A stretch of 64,000 nt of DNA. It comes from Umezawaea endophytica (GTDB lineage: Bacteria > Actinomycetota > Actinomycetes > Mycobacteriales > Pseudonocardiaceae). Positions 48,884 through 57,909 of the stretch are shown in pieces. Every line of letters begins with the position of its first letter. The first letter of the stretch is position 1. The notes under the pieces were generated by a model. It searched no databases. It worked only from the letters and a program-made list of their open reading frames with translations, and was not told where the DNA came from. The translations under genes were made by a program, and so were the position numbers. The stretch is from NCBI RefSeq assembly GCF_025061645.1, contig NZ_JANYMP010000021.1, forward strand, positions 16,469 through 80,468, read 5' to 3'.

Positions 48884-49777
48884 GTGCGGACGAGTTCACG
48901 AAGACGCCCTGTCCTGCGCCTGGGGACGTTGGCGGTCGCGTTGGTCCTGGGAGCGGGTGCCGCTTTCGCCTCGGTCGCACTGCGCGAGCTGAAGGCGGCG
49001 ACGCTGGCCAACCAGGCCGAGCAGTCCACCCGCAACGTGCTGCTGAACGCCGACGGCTCGGGCTCCGGGACGACGACCACCACCACGACCAAGCCCCCGC
49101 CGCCCAAGCCGATCCTGCCGTTCAACGCGAAGCTGACCTCGAACGACATCCCCGTCGCCACCGGCGGGGTCCGCAGCGGCGGGTGCAGCGGTTCGCTGAT
49201 CGCACCCCAGTGGATCGTCTCGGCCGGGCACTGCTTCCACGACGGCAACAACGTCCCGATCAGCGGCAAACCCCCGTACACGACCGTGGTGACGATCGGG
49301 AAGCTCAACGTCGCGGACGAGGGGGGTCAGACGGCGGAGGTCGTGGACGTCCGGCAGTCACCGGTCAACGACCTCGCGCTCGCGAAGCTCAGCGTCCCGG
49401 TGGTGGACGTCGTCCCGCTGGCCCTGCCCGCCGCGGCGCCCCCGATCGGCCAGAAGTTGCAGTTCGCCGGGTGGGGTTCCCTGTCGGCCACGGTCATGAC
49501 GCCGACCGACCGGCTCAAGCGGGGTGAGTTCACCGTCTCGGCGATCGACGCGATCAACCTGGAGGCCCAGCCCGTGGCGCCCCGGACGGTGCAGAACAGC
49601 CCCTGCCCGCAGGACTCCGGCGCGCCGTTCTTCATCACCGAGGACAACTACACCGGCGTGCTGGTGGCGGTCGAGAGCACCGGGCCCGACTGCCCCCAGC
49701 CCGGCAACGAGGTGATCGCGCGGGTCGACGTCATCGTCGACTGGATCCGCCAGCAGACCGGCAACACGGCCCGGTAG
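48884..49777 (+). CDS. secreted trypsin-like serine protease (S1)
   Basis: 297 residues. An N-terminal export signal or anchor (about 11-32) is followed by a Thr/Pro-rich linker and an S1 domain: catalytic His in SAGHCF (near residue 127), Asp in VNDLALAKL (near 161) and Ser in CPQDSGAPFF (near 244, Q replacing the usual G before DSG). Cysteines near GGC/GHC and at the C-terminus can pair as in trypsins. No propeptide cleavage site is obvious. The GTG at 48884 is used; its ribosome site is weak. A hairpin follows. Confidence 0.82.
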   Translation: MRTSSRRRPVLRLGTLAVALVLGAGAAFASVALRELKAATLANQAEQSTRNVLLNADGSGSGTTTTTTTKPPPPKPILPFNAKLTSNDIPVATGGVRSGGCSGSLIAPQWIVSAGHCFHDGNNVPISGKPPYTTVVTIGKLNVADEGGQTAEVVDVRQSPVNDLALAKLSVPVVDVVPLALPAAAPPIGQKLQFAGWGSLSATVMTPTDRLKRGEFTVSAIDAINLEAQPVAPRTVQNSPCPQDSGAPFFITEDNYTGVLVAVESTGPDCPQPGNEVIARVDVIVDWIRQQTGNTAR

Positions 49778-49779
49778 AC

Positions 49780-49816
49780 GAAGCGGGGCGCGGCTCCGCA
49801 TGCCGCACCCCGCTTC
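49780..49816. terminator. bidirectional hairpin terminator
   Basis: GAAGCGGGGCGCGGC (49780-49794) pairs with GCCGCACCCCGCTTC (49802-49816), with one mismatch and a seven-base loop. It separates the convergent protease and lipoprotein genes. Confidence 0.8.
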
Positions 49817-49831
49817 ACACCCCCAGCGGTG

Positions 49832-50485
49832 TCAGCTCTTCCAGGTGATGGGCGACTTCAGGTAGTCGTCGCCCTTGTCGAAGGTCGCACCGGCGACCTC
49901 GAGGCCTTCGCGCGAGGCTTGCAGGACGCAGGTCTCGTACTTCGCGCCGGCGGTGGTGAAGTCCTTCTTGGCGGTCTCGGACTCGCACTTGTCCGTCTCG
50001 CCGGTGATGATCACGCCGGTGGACTTGCCGTCCGTGCCGATGGCCCGCAGGCTGACCGAGCTGTACGCGAGGTCGCTGCCGTCGACGTTCTCGATCGAGA
50101 CCCTGATGTAGTACGGGATCAGGCCCTTGGCCTTGTCGCCGTACTTCGCCAGGTCGGCGTTCTCGCCCTTCTCGATCGCGGTCACGGTGATGGCGATGGT
50201 GCCGTTCTTGTCGGTGCCGTACTTGAACGGCACGACGGCGCGGTCGCCCACCTTCAGCTCGGAGCCCGGCTTGGTCACGTCGCCCGAGGCCGCCTTGGGC
50301 AGCGACGCCGAGGACGCGGTGGCCCCCGTCGACGCCGACGGGCTGACCGCGCTCGTGGCCGCCGTGATCGGCGCGGTCGACGTGGACTGCACCGCGGTGC
50401 CGGCGGTCTCGCTGGCGCACGCGGACAGCAGCAGGACGGTCGTCGCGCCGACGGCGGCGAGCAGGGGGCCACGGACGTGCTTCAT
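49832..50485 (-). CDS. lipoprotein, DUF4352-like
   Basis: 217 residues. The lipobox LLLSACAS has the cysteine near residue 23. A Ser/Thr/Ala-rich linker (about 27-65) leads to a beta-rich domain (TIAITVTAIEKGE, YYIRVSIENVDGSDLAYSS) with two cysteines, which resembles DUF4352-type immunoglobulin-like extracellular domains. The ATG at 50485 has GAGGAG upstream. Confidence 0.75.
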   Translation of the reverse strand: MKHVRGPLLAAVGATTVLLLSACASETAGTAVQSTSTAPITAATSAVSPSASTGATASSASLPKAASGDVTKPGSELKVGDRAVVPFKYGTDKNGTIAITVTAIEKGENADLAKYGDKAKGLIPYYIRVSIENVDGSDLAYSSVSLRAIGTDGKSTGVIITGETDKCESETAKKDFTTAGAKYETCVLQASREGLEVAGATFDKGDDYLKSPITWKS

Positions 50486-50502
50486 GGAACTCCTCGATAG
50501 AC

Positions 50503-50527
50503 CCTCGCCGGACGGCGGCCGGCGAGG
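50503..50527 (-). terminator. hairpin terminator after the response regulator
   Basis: CCTCGCCGG (50503-50511) and CCGGCGAGG (50519-50527) are perfectly complementary with a seven-base loop. It lies downstream of the minus-strand operon ending at 50640 and before the lipoprotein start. Confidence 0.6.
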
Positions 50528-50639
50528 AGGTGCGGATGGACCTCCGGCCCGACAGGGACCGTGCGGTCTGCCCGAAAGCTATCCGCGATCGAGGTCGGGC
50601 GTTGTCGGTCGTTCGCACCACAAGGTCATGACGGTTGGG

Positions 50640-51290
50640 TCACAGGTCCTCGACGCCGATCAGCCCGTCCTGGATCGCACGGGCCACCAGCGCCGCCTTC
50701 GTGGGCGCTTCGCGGCCGATCTGGGCGTACTTGACCCGGATGCGCTCCAGGTGGGAGTTGACCGTGCTCGCGGTGATGCCGAGCCGCTGCGCGACGAAGT
50801 CCTTCGACTCGGACTGGAACCACTCGACCAGCACCTCCGTCTCCCGCGCCGACAGCGCGGGCCGGTGGTCGGAGCGGTCACCGGCGAGGGCGCCCGCCAG
50901 CGACGGCGGCGTGTACGGGTCGCCCCGCCCGGCCGCGCGCGTCGCCTCGACCAGGTGCTCCTCGCCCTCGGCCTTCGTCAGGTAGCAGAGCGCGCCCAGT
51001 TCCAGGCAGGTCAGCGCGGTCTCGTCGTCGGCGCGCATCGAGTACACGACGACGCGCCTGCCCGCCTCGACGAGTCGGCGCAGGTCGCCCAGCGCGGGGG
51101 TCGGGCCGCCGAGGTGCAGGTCGAGGATCACGACGTCGGCGGTCGCGCCGTCGCCGATCCACGCCACCCGCACGTCCTCGCCGCTGGCCGCCACCGTGAT
51201 CGGCGGTGTGCCCGCGCCGAGCCAGTAGGCGACCCCCGCGCGCACCGCCGGGTGGTCGTCCACGACCACGGCGGTCAGTTGGGCTTCCAT
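50640..51290 (-). CDS. NarL-family response regulator
   Basis: 216 residues. The receiver domain has VVVDDHP, the phosphoacceptor Asp in VVILDLHLGG near residue 57 and YLTKAEG. The LuxR-type helix-turn-helix contains ALSARETEVLVEWFQSESKDF. The ATG at 51290 overlaps the end of the degenerate kinase gene by 16 bases. Third gene of a two-kinase operon. Confidence 0.88.
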   Translation of the reverse strand: MEAQLTAVVVDDHPAVRAGVAYWLGAGTPPITVAASGEDVRVAWIGDGATADVVILDLHLGGPTPALGDLRRLVEAGRRVVVYSMRADDETALTCLELGALCYLTKAEGEEHLVEATRAAGRGDPYTPPSLAGALAGDRSDHRPALSARETEVLVEWFQSESKDFVAQRLGITASTVNSHLERIRVKYAQIGREAPTKAALVARAIQDGLIGVEDL

Positions 51291-52363
51291 CTCGCCTCCA
51301 TCCGCGTCCGCGGTCCGTAGGTGCCGCTCTCCACTTGGACGAGCGGTGACGTCGAAACGATCCCGTCGCCGGGTTCGGTGTCCGCCAGCACGGCGACGCG
51401 CACCTCCTGGTCGGTGCGCAGCACGCTGACCCGCGCACGGGTGCGGGCATGCGACAGCGCCACCACCAGCGGCCCGGTCAGCTCGCGGCGCACGACCGTC
51501 GGGATGGCCACGGCGGTGCCGCTGACCGCGAGCGACACCTCCACGCCCCGCCGTTCGGCCGCGTCCACGCAGGCCTTGACCTCGTGCACCAGCGGGTCGG
51601 GCACGTCGTCGTTCTCGGCGAACAGCCTGCGCAACTGGGTCGCGGCGAGCGCGCAGCGGCGGCGGGTGCCCTCGTCGGACGGGTCGAGCGCGCCGTCGGC
51701 GAGCCCGGCCAGCAGCGGGAGCGTGGCGCCGAGCTGGCCCGCGAACGTCTGCCGCCGGTCGCGTTCCCACTGCTCGGCCAGCGCGGCGCGGGTGGCGATC
51801 CGGTCCCGGTCGGCCGCGACCAGCGCGGCCAGCCTCGCCTGCCTGCGCAGCACGAGCGTGATCACCACGATCGCGGACTGGAACCCCAGGACGCTGAGCA
51901 CGACGACGCCCGCGCCGCCGACCTCCGCGCGGTCGTGGTCGCCGACCAGCACGAACTGGGTGACGCTCGTCAGGACGTGCGCGGCGAGCGCCCCGACCAG
52001 CACGCCGACCCGGTCCACCAGCAGCACGATCAGGTGCCACCCGACCAGGCCGAACGACCAGTGCACGTCGAGGAAGTAGCCGTCGGCGGGCTGGGCGGCG
52101 GTGGCCACGACCGAGGCGGCCAGCACGACGACCGCGCCGCCGAGCGCGACCGGCGTGGGCAGCGGCCTGCGGCGGAGCAGCCAGACCGCGCACACGACCG
52201 TGACCAGCGCCAGCACGGCGAACGCGGCGTTCTCCGCCCACGCGGGGCGGTAGTCGGCCTGGTGCCGGAGCAGCGGCGGGGCGTTCAGGCCGGTCTGGAC
52301 GACGGCGGTCACGGCGAGCAGGACGATCCTGATGTTGGCGAAGAGCCGGTCGTCGTCAGCCAC
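51275..52363 (-). CDS. degenerate histidine-kinase-like protein
   Basis: 362 residues. About six transmembrane helices precede a coiled region with RRQTFAGQLGATLPLLAG at the position of the phosphoacceptor helix, which has no histidine there. The ATPase-like C-terminal domain has ELTGPLVVALSHA where the N box (usually xxxTNAxxHA) should be and DTEPGDGIV where the G box should be. It therefore looks unable to autophosphorylate. It overlaps both neighbours and probably acts as a regulatory partner of the active kinase encoded just upstream. GTG start at 52363. Confidence 0.75.
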   Translation of the reverse strand: MADDDRLFANIRIVLLAVTAVVQTGLNAPPLLRHQADYRPAWAENAAFAVLALVTVVCAVWLLRRRPLPTPVALGGAVVVLAASVVATAAQPADGYFLDVHWSFGLVGWHLIVLLVDRVGVLVGALAAHVLTSVTQFVLVGDHDRAEVGGAGVVVLSVLGFQSAIVVITLVLRRQARLAALVAADRDRIATRAALAEQWERDRRQTFAGQLGATLPLLAGLADGALDPSDEGTRRRCALAATQLRRLFAENDDVPDPLVHEVKACVDAAERRGVEVSLAVSGTAVAIPTVVRRELTGPLVVALSHARTRARVSVLRTDQEVRVAVLADTEPGDGIVSTSPLVQVESGTYGPRTRMEARWKPN

Positions 52364-53453
52364 GCGGCCACTCCAGCCGCACGGTGGTGCCGTCGCCGGG
52401 CCGCGAGTCCACGGTGGCGCGGCCACCGACGGCGGCCATCCGCTCGACCAGCGAGCCGCGGACGCCCCGGCGGTGCTCCGGCACGGCGGCGGTGTCGAAC
52501 CCGCGCCCGGCGTCGGTCACCGCCACCACCAGGCCGGTGCCCGACGCGGTCACGCTGAGGACGGCCTCGCGCACGCCCGCGTGCCGCTCGACGTTCGTCA
52601 TCGCCTCGCGCACCGCCCGGACCAGCGCCAACGTGACCGGGACCGGCAGCAGTGGCACGTGCCCCCAGCGCGCGTCGACGGCGAGCGGGCTCTGCTCGAC
52701 CACCGACCGCAGCGAGGACTCCACGTCCACCAGCCGGTCGTCCAGCCCCGGCCCGCCGGTCGAGCCGGTCAGCACCGCCAGGTCGCGGCGGGCGAAGTCG
52801 GCGACCTCGGCCGGGTCCGACGTGCGGCTGCCGACCAGCAGGAACGTCGCCGACGCGGTGTCGTGCAGCAGGGCGAGGTACTCGCGCTCCCGCCGCCGCC
52901 GCTCGCGGGCCAGCACCTCCGCCCGTTCCAGCGCGGCCTGCCGGGCGCGCAGCTCGTCGACGCCGCGGGCCGAGCGGACCAGGAGCAGGAACGCCAGCCG
53001 CGCGAGCAGGCACTCGATCACCACGCGCAGGATCGCGGTCGGCGGCCCGCCGGCCACCAGGAACACGGCGAGCAGCCCGGCCGTGACGGGGACCGCGACC
53101 TCGAGCGGCCACTCCCACTGAACCGTGATGGCGGTGATGGTCAGGACGTTGAGCGCCCACAGGTTCGGCCCGGACGCCGTCGACGCCTGCGTCGCGCAGA
53201 TCGCGCAGGCGCGGACGACGGTCAGCGCAAGGGCGACCCACGTGCCGCGGGTGTCCGGGACGCCGTCGACGACCGCGCCCACCAGAGCCAGGCCCAGGAG
53301 GGCGAGGCCGAGCGGCACGGACTCGTCCGGGACGGCGAGCACGCCGAACACGCTGATGACCGCCAGCCCGATGCCCCGCACGGGGCCCGCGAACCTGCCG
53401 ACGGCCGACCGGAAGCCCGTCTCGACGGCGCCGGTGGGCGACGTCGGTGGCAT
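52356..53453 (-). CDS. sensor histidine kinase (active type) of the two-kinase operon
   Basis: 365 residues. About five transmembrane helices (residues 25-160) are followed by a HisKA_3-like helix with the histidine in YLALLHDTASATF near residue 195. The ATPase domain has N box EAMTNVERHAG and G box DAGRGFD, then RRGVRGSLVERMAAVGG. It has the key residues lacking in the next gene. The stop lies eight bases inside that gene. The ATG at 53453 is used. Confidence 0.85.
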   Translation of the reverse strand: MPPTSPTGAVETGFRSAVGRFAGPVRGIGLAVISVFGVLAVPDESVPLGLALLGLALVGAVVDGVPDTRGTWVALALTVVRACAICATQASTASGPNLWALNVLTITAITVQWEWPLEVAVPVTAGLLAVFLVAGGPPTAILRVVIECLLARLAFLLLVRSARGVDELRARQAALERAEVLARERRRREREYLALLHDTASATFLLVGSRTSDPAEVADFARRDLAVLTGSTGGPGLDDRLVDVESSLRSVVEQSPLAVDARWGHVPLLPVPVTLALVRAVREAMTNVERHAGVREAVLSVTASGTGLVVAVTDAGRGFDTAAVPEHRRGVRGSLVERMAAVGGRATVDSRPGDGTTVRLEWPRG

Positions 53454-53537
53454 CGGTCCCCCAGACGTCGTCGGTGCGGCTGAGTGGAGTATTCCGGGTC
53501 GGCGGTCCCGGTGCAGTGCCGAGGTCGCCGGACGCGG

Positions 53538-54356
53538 TCACCTCCGGCCGGTCGAGGTCGGGTCCGAGGGCACCTCCTCCTCGGCCGAACCGGTGATCGA
53601 CGCCGTCACGAAGTGGGGACGGCCGGTCAGCGGGTGGGGCACCACGGCGCTGCGCACGCCGAACACCGCGGCGACGCGGTCGGCGTCGAGCACCTCGGCC
53701 GGTGTCCCCTCGGCCACCGCGCGGCCCGCGTGCAGCAGGAGGAGGCGGTCGCAGTACGCGGTGGCGTGGTTGAGGTCGTGCAGCGCCGCGATGGTGGTCA
53801 GGCCCAACTCCCGCACCAGGTCGAGCAGTTCGAGCTGCGCGCCGATGTCGAGGTGGTTGGTCGGCTCGTCCAGGAGCAGGACCGGCGTCTCCTGGGTCAG
53901 CGCCCTGGCCACGAGCACGCGTTGGCGTTCACCGCCGGACAGCGTGGCGAAGACCCGGTGCGCCGCCCAGTCCATGCGGACCCGTTCCAGTGCCCGGTCG
54001 ACGATGGCGCGGTCGGCCGTCGTCTCCCGGTCCAGCACGCCCTTGTGCGGGTTGCGGCCCATCGTGACGATCTCGTGGACCGAGTAGTCGTTGTCCAGGT
54101 CGTGGTCCTGCGCGACGACGGCGGTCCTCAGGCCCGCCTGGCGCGCGCTGGACCGCCACACGTCGTCCTGTCCGATGTGGACGGCCCCGGTGGTCGGCTT
54201 GAGCGCTCGGTAGACGCACCGCAGCAGCGTGCTCTTGCCGGACCCGTTCGGGCCGATGACGCCGGTGATGGCCGAGGCTTCCGCGACGAGGTCGACCCCG
54301 CCGAGGATGGTGGTGTCGTCGATGACGACCGAGACACCGTCGATCCGCACCCTCAT
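53538..54356 (-). CDS. FecE-type ABC transporter ATP-binding protein
   Basis: 272 residues. Walker A is GPNGSGKST near residues 36-44, the signature LSGGERQRVLVARAL, and Walker B VLLLDEPTNHLD; the switch region is ALHDLNHA. It energises the uptake of an iron-siderophore, heme or cobalamin-type ligand. The ATG overlaps the permease stop (ATGA). Third gene of the importer operon in transcription order. Confidence 0.9.
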   Translation of the reverse strand: MRVRIDGVSVVIDDTTILGGVDLVAEASAITGVIGPNGSGKSTLLRCVYRALKPTTGAVHIGQDDVWRSSARQAGLRTAVVAQDHDLDNDYSVHEIVTMGRNPHKGVLDRETTADRAIVDRALERVRMDWAAHRVFATLSGGERQRVLVARALTQETPVLLLDEPTNHLDIGAQLELLDLVRELGLTTIAALHDLNHATAYCDRLLLLHAGRAVAEGTPAEVLDADRVAAVFGVRSAVVPHPLTGRPHFVTASITGSAEEEVPSDPTSTGRR

Positions 54357-55408
54357 CGCAGCGCCCTCTTCCTTCTGCGCAGCAGCGCCAGGAAGAACGG
54401 CGCTCCCAGCGCGGCGGTGAAGATGCCGATGGGCACCTCGTTCGGCCGGTCGACCGTGCGGGTGACGAGGTCGACCAGCACCAGGAAGACCGCGCCCGCG
54501 AGCAGCGACACCGGGAACACCTTGCGGTGGTCGGGACCGACCACCAGGCGCACGGCGTGCGGAACGATCAGGCCGACGAACCCGATGCCCCCCGCGACAC
54601 TGACCACCGCGGCGGTCAGCAGCGACGCGGCCACCAGCAGCAGGACGCGCAGCCGGTGCACGTCCACGCCCAGCCCCGCGGCGGTGTCGTCCCCCACCGA
54701 CAGGGCGTTCATCGACCGCCCCTGGGTGGTCAACCAGATCGCGGTGACCGCGGTCGCCGCGGCGAGCACGCCCAGGTCGTCCCACGACGCGCCCGCGACC
54801 GACCCGAGCAGCCAGAACATGACGCCGCGCAGCTCGGCCGGGTTGGCCTGCAACTGGATGTAGCTGGTGATGGCGGTGCCCAGGTACGCGACCGCGACAC
54901 CGGCCAGCACGAGGCTGCTGCCGATCAGCCGCCCTCCGCGCTGGGCCATCACGAACACGACCACGAGGCTGATCAGCGAGCCCGCGAACGCGGCCCCGGC
55001 CACCCCGAGCCCGGCGACCAGGCCGACTCCGCTGGTGAGCGCGATGACCGCGCCCAACGACGCACCGGCCGAGACGCCGAACAGGTACGGGTCCGCCAAC
55101 GGGTTGCGGACCAGCGTCTGCAAGCACACCCCGGCGAGGCTGAGCCCGCTGCCCGCCAGCGCGGCGAGCAGGACCCTGGGCGTGCGGAACTCCCAGACGA
55201 TCTGGTCGGTCAACGGGTCCTGCACCGCCGTGCCGCCGCTCAGGTGGCTCCAGACGACGGCGACCACCCGGCCGACCGGCACGTCGACGGTGCCCACGCC
55301 GATCGCGAACGCCGTGGCGGCGACCAACGCCGCCACCAGCGCCACCACGAGCACCGCGAAACCCGTGCCCGAGACCAGGTGCGGGCTACTGCGCGCCGTG
55401 GGCCGCAT
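54353..55408 (-). CDS. FecCD-type ABC transporter permease
   Basis: 351 residues with about ten transmembrane helices. Landmarks of BtuC/FecCD permeases are FRTPRVLLAALAGSGLSLAG, NPLADPYLFGVSAGASLGAV and IGFVGLIVPHAVRLVVGPDHR. A single permease gene implies a homodimer. It overlaps the binding-protein gene by 23 bases. Confidence 0.9.
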   Translation of the reverse strand: MRPTARSSPHLVSGTGFAVLVVALVAALVAATAFAIGVGTVDVPVGRVVAVVWSHLSGGTAVQDPLTDQIVWEFRTPRVLLAALAGSGLSLAGVCLQTLVRNPLADPYLFGVSAGASLGAVIALTSGVGLVAGLGVAGAAFAGSLISLVVVFVMAQRGGRLIGSSLVLAGVAVAYLGTAITSYIQLQANPAELRGVMFWLLGSVAGASWDDLGVLAAATAVTAIWLTTQGRSMNALSVGDDTAAGLGVDVHRLRVLLLVAASLLTAAVVSVAGGIGFVGLIVPHAVRLVVGPDHRKVFPVSLLAGAVFLVLVDLVTRTVDRPNEVPIGIFTAALGAPFFLALLRRRKRALR

Positions 55409-56507
55409 CGGCGATCTTCCTCACGGCGACGGCGTTGAGCGGACCGAGGTAGATGCTGTCCGACACCGAGGTGAACCTCTTGCTCCTCGACGCCTCCCAC
55501 TGCGGGAACCTCTTGAACAGGTCCTCGGCCAGCAGTTCGGCGTTCTCGGTGGCCTGGAACAGGCCGATCACCAGCACGTCGACCCGTGCCGAGGCGAGCG
55601 CCTCGATGTTGACCTCGGCGAGTTCGGCGAAGGACTTGCCGCCGAACGGGTTGGTGCCACCGGCTTTCGCGATGACGTCGTCGTAGACGCCGCCACCGAA
55701 GACGGCGGGCAGGCCGTTGCTGTTCATCACCGACATGCCGGGGTAGACGACCAGCACGCTCTTCGCCGGTTTGCCCGCGACCCGCCCAGTGACCTCGGCG
55801 ATGTCGGCGCGCGACCTGGTGACGTGGTCGGCGGCCCGCTGCTGCACGTCGAAGATCCGTCCCAGTTGGAGCAGGAGTTCCGTGGACGACTCGACGGACT
55901 GCGCCTTGTACCGGACCTCGTCCTCCGGGCGCGGCGCCGGATCGCCGAACGCGCAGTTGACCGGCGTCACGAAGCTGTTGATCCCGGCCGCAGCGAGCTG
56001 GTCCCGGCTGACCGAACCGATCTTCTCGTCGAAACCACCCGCCCAGGTCGAGATCACCAGGTCGGGCTTGAGGGCCAGCAGTTGTTCCCTGGGCACCTCG
56101 AAGTTCTGGTTGAGGGTGAGCCCGCCGGTCGGCACCGCAGACACCTTGGCGACCATGGCCGGGTCGTCGGACACGCCGTAGGACTGGCTGTTGGCCAGGA
56201 CGCGATCGGCGATCCCGAGCGCGATGAAGCTCTCGACCTCCCCGACCGACGTCCCGTTGAGCAGGACGACCCGGCTGGGCGCCTTGTCGAACGTGACCTG
56301 CCGACCGCAGTTGTCGATGGTCAACGGGTAGGCGGTGGGAGCGGCGGTGACCGGGATCAGCGAGCTGGTCGGCGACGCGGCCGACGTGGCGGTGCTGCCC
56401 TGACCGCAGGCCGCCGTCAGCGAGAGGACCGACAGGGCCACGGCCACCGCGCCGACGACGCGCTTGCGGCGACGGTGGTCGCGGGCTGGGGGTGAGTGGG
56501 GGTGCAC
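55386..56507 (-). CDS. FecB-type substrate-binding lipoprotein
   Basis: 373 residues. The lipobox LTAACG has its cysteine near residue 34. The mature domain is Peripla_BP_2 (RVVLLNGTSVGEVESFIALG, LLALKPDLVISTWAGG). Such proteins bind iron-siderophores, heme or cobalamin. The GTG at 56507 is used; no ribosome site is visible, so the start is uncertain. No IdeR/DtxR box or cobalamin riboswitch is evident upstream. Confidence 0.85.
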   Translation of the reverse strand: MHPHSPPARDHRRRKRVVGAVAVALSVLSLTAACGQGSTATSAASPTSSLIPVTAAPTAYPLTIDNCGRQVTFDKAPSRVVLLNGTSVGEVESFIALGIADRVLANSQSYGVSDDPAMVAKVSAVPTGGLTLNQNFEVPREQLLALKPDLVISTWAGGFDEKIGSVSRDQLAAAGINSFVTPVNCAFGDPAPRPEDEVRYKAQSVESSTELLLQLGRIFDVQQRAADHVTRSRADIAEVTGRVAGKPAKSVLVVYPGMSVMNSNGLPAVFGGGVYDDVIAKAGGTNPFGGKSFAELAEVNIEALASARVDVLVIGLFQATENAELLAEDLFKRFPQWEASRSKRFTSVSDSIYLGPLNAVAVRKIADAAHGAQ

Positions 56508-56673
56508 GGAGGTGTAGTCGGTCCGATCGCCGCTCTGGTTCCCGGTCGGGGACCACGCGGTCGAGCGCGGCGGAGGTCGTGTTGAGACGCCCGGAAGTTC
56601 CCGCGTGTGCGGAAGTCGCGGCGGGGCCGGTGTCGGCCCCAGGGGTGGTGTCCTTGTGCGGGAAGGAACTCGC

Positions 56674-56686
56674 TACGTTCTTGCCG
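56674..56686 (+). promoter_or_regulatory. putative leaderless promoter -10 for the glycosyltransferase
   Basis: TACGTT (56674-56679) lies seven bases before the GTG at 56687, with a TTGTGC-like -35 at 56654. A strong 7-base hairpin (56623-56640, loop GTGT) precedes it. The role of the hairpin is unknown. Confidence 0.4.
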
Positions 56687-57832
56687 GTGCGAATCCTCTT
56701 CTCCAGCCTTGGCGCCCATGGACACACCTATCCCCTGTTACCGCTCGCGGTCGCAGCCCGCGATGTCGGCCACGAGGTCACTTTCGTGACCACTGCCCCG
56801 TTCGCCGCCACCTTGACCAGGTGCGGCATCGACCACGTCGCGGGCGGTATGGACATGCTCTCGGCGTTCGAGCAGGCCAACGCGGGCCCCGCGGCCCGCA
56901 AGGCACCCGACTTCCGGCCGGAGCGGGTCTCGAAGGTGTTCGGCTCGATCCTGCCGCGCAGCTACGCCGCGGCCATGGCACCGGTCATCGTCGACCGCAA
57001 ACCCGACCTGGTCGTGCACGAACTGGCCAACGCCGGCGCGGGACTGGCCGCGAGGGCCGCGGGCGTGCCCGCGGTGTGCCACTCGTTCGGCCGGATGTGG
57101 CGGCCCACCGGTACTACGGAAGCCTTGCGGGCGAACCTGGCCGAGGTCGCGGCGGACCTCGGCGTCGACCTGCCGGACGGCGACCCCATGCCGCTCGGCA
57201 ACCCCTACCTCGACATCTGCCCGCCCTCGGTGCAGGACCCGGCGTTCCCGATCTCGCCGACCACCGTCATCCCACTGCGGCCGGTGCCGTTCGCCGAACC
57301 GGGCGATCTGCCGTCCTGGGTGCCCGAACACCGGAAGCCGTTGGTGTACCTGACGTTGGGCACGGCGTTCGGTGACACCGGTGTGCTGCGCACCGCCATC
57401 GCGGGCCTGTCCGCGCTGGACGCCATGGTGCTCGTGGCCACCGGCCCGAGCGTCGCGGCCGGGTCGTTGGGCGACGTGCAGGACAACGTGGTCGTGCGGC
57501 CGTGGCTGCCGCAGGCCGAGGTCCTGCCGCACGCGGACCTCGTGGTGCACCACGGTGGTGCGGGCGGCACGATGGGCACGTTCGCCACGGGCGTCCCGCA
57601 CCTGGTCCTGCCGCAGGGCGCCGACCAGTTCAGCAACGCCGACGTGGTCACCGCGGCGGGCCTGGGCGACCACGTGCTCCCCGCCGACCTCACCGCCGAG
57701 GTGATCACGACCAAGGCCCGGCGTCTGCTCACCGACGAGGCCGTGCTCGGGGCGGCCAAGGCGATGGCCGCCGAGGTGGCCGCCATGCCATCACCCCACG
57801 ACGTGGCCCGCAGGCTGTCCGAGCACGCCTGA
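56687..57832 (+). CDS. GT1-family glycosyltransferase
   Basis: 381 residues. The N-terminus RILFSSLGAHGHTYPLLPLA is the GT1 GT-B opening. The C-terminal nucleotide-sugar site reads WLPQAEVLPHADLVVHHGGAGGTMGTFATGVP, then LPQGADQFSNA, as in macrolide, aminoglycoside and other natural-product glycosyltransferases. The acceptor is unknown. The GTG at 56687 is chosen over the longer frame because it places the conserved start exactly at the N-terminus. Confidence 0.88.
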   Translation: MRILFSSLGAHGHTYPLLPLAVAARDVGHEVTFVTTAPFAATLTRCGIDHVAGGMDMLSAFEQANAGPAARKAPDFRPERVSKVFGSILPRSYAAAMAPVIVDRKPDLVVHELANAGAGLAARAAGVPAVCHSFGRMWRPTGTTEALRANLAEVAADLGVDLPDGDPMPLGNPYLDICPPSVQDPAFPISPTTVIPLRPVPFAEPGDLPSWVPEHRKPLVYLTLGTAFGDTGVLRTAIAGLSALDAMVLVATGPSVAAGSLGDVQDNVVVRPWLPQAEVLPHADLVVHHGGAGGTMGTFATGVPHLVLPQGADQFSNADVVTAAGLGDHVLPADLTAEVITTKARRLLTDEAVLGAAKAMAAEVAAMPSPHDVARRLSEHA

Positions 57833-57842
57833 ACACCGGTCG

Positions 57843-57884
57843 CCGCCTGACCGCGATCCACGCCGCCGGGTCGCGGTCGGGCGG
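57843..57884. terminator. bidirectional hairpin terminator
   Basis: CCGCCTGACCGCGA (57843-57856) pairs with TCGCGGTCGGGCGG (57871-57884), one T-G wobble, loop of 14 bases. It lies between convergent genes. Confidence 0.7.
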
Positions 57885-57909
57885 TGTCGGCGCTGATGGT
57901 GTTGTCGGA

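Noticed and set aside
56508..56686. cobalamin riboswitch or IdeR/DtxR box before the FecBCD operon
   Set aside because: I found no B12-box or iron-box-like sequence on the minus strand, only a short 7-base hairpin of unknown role.
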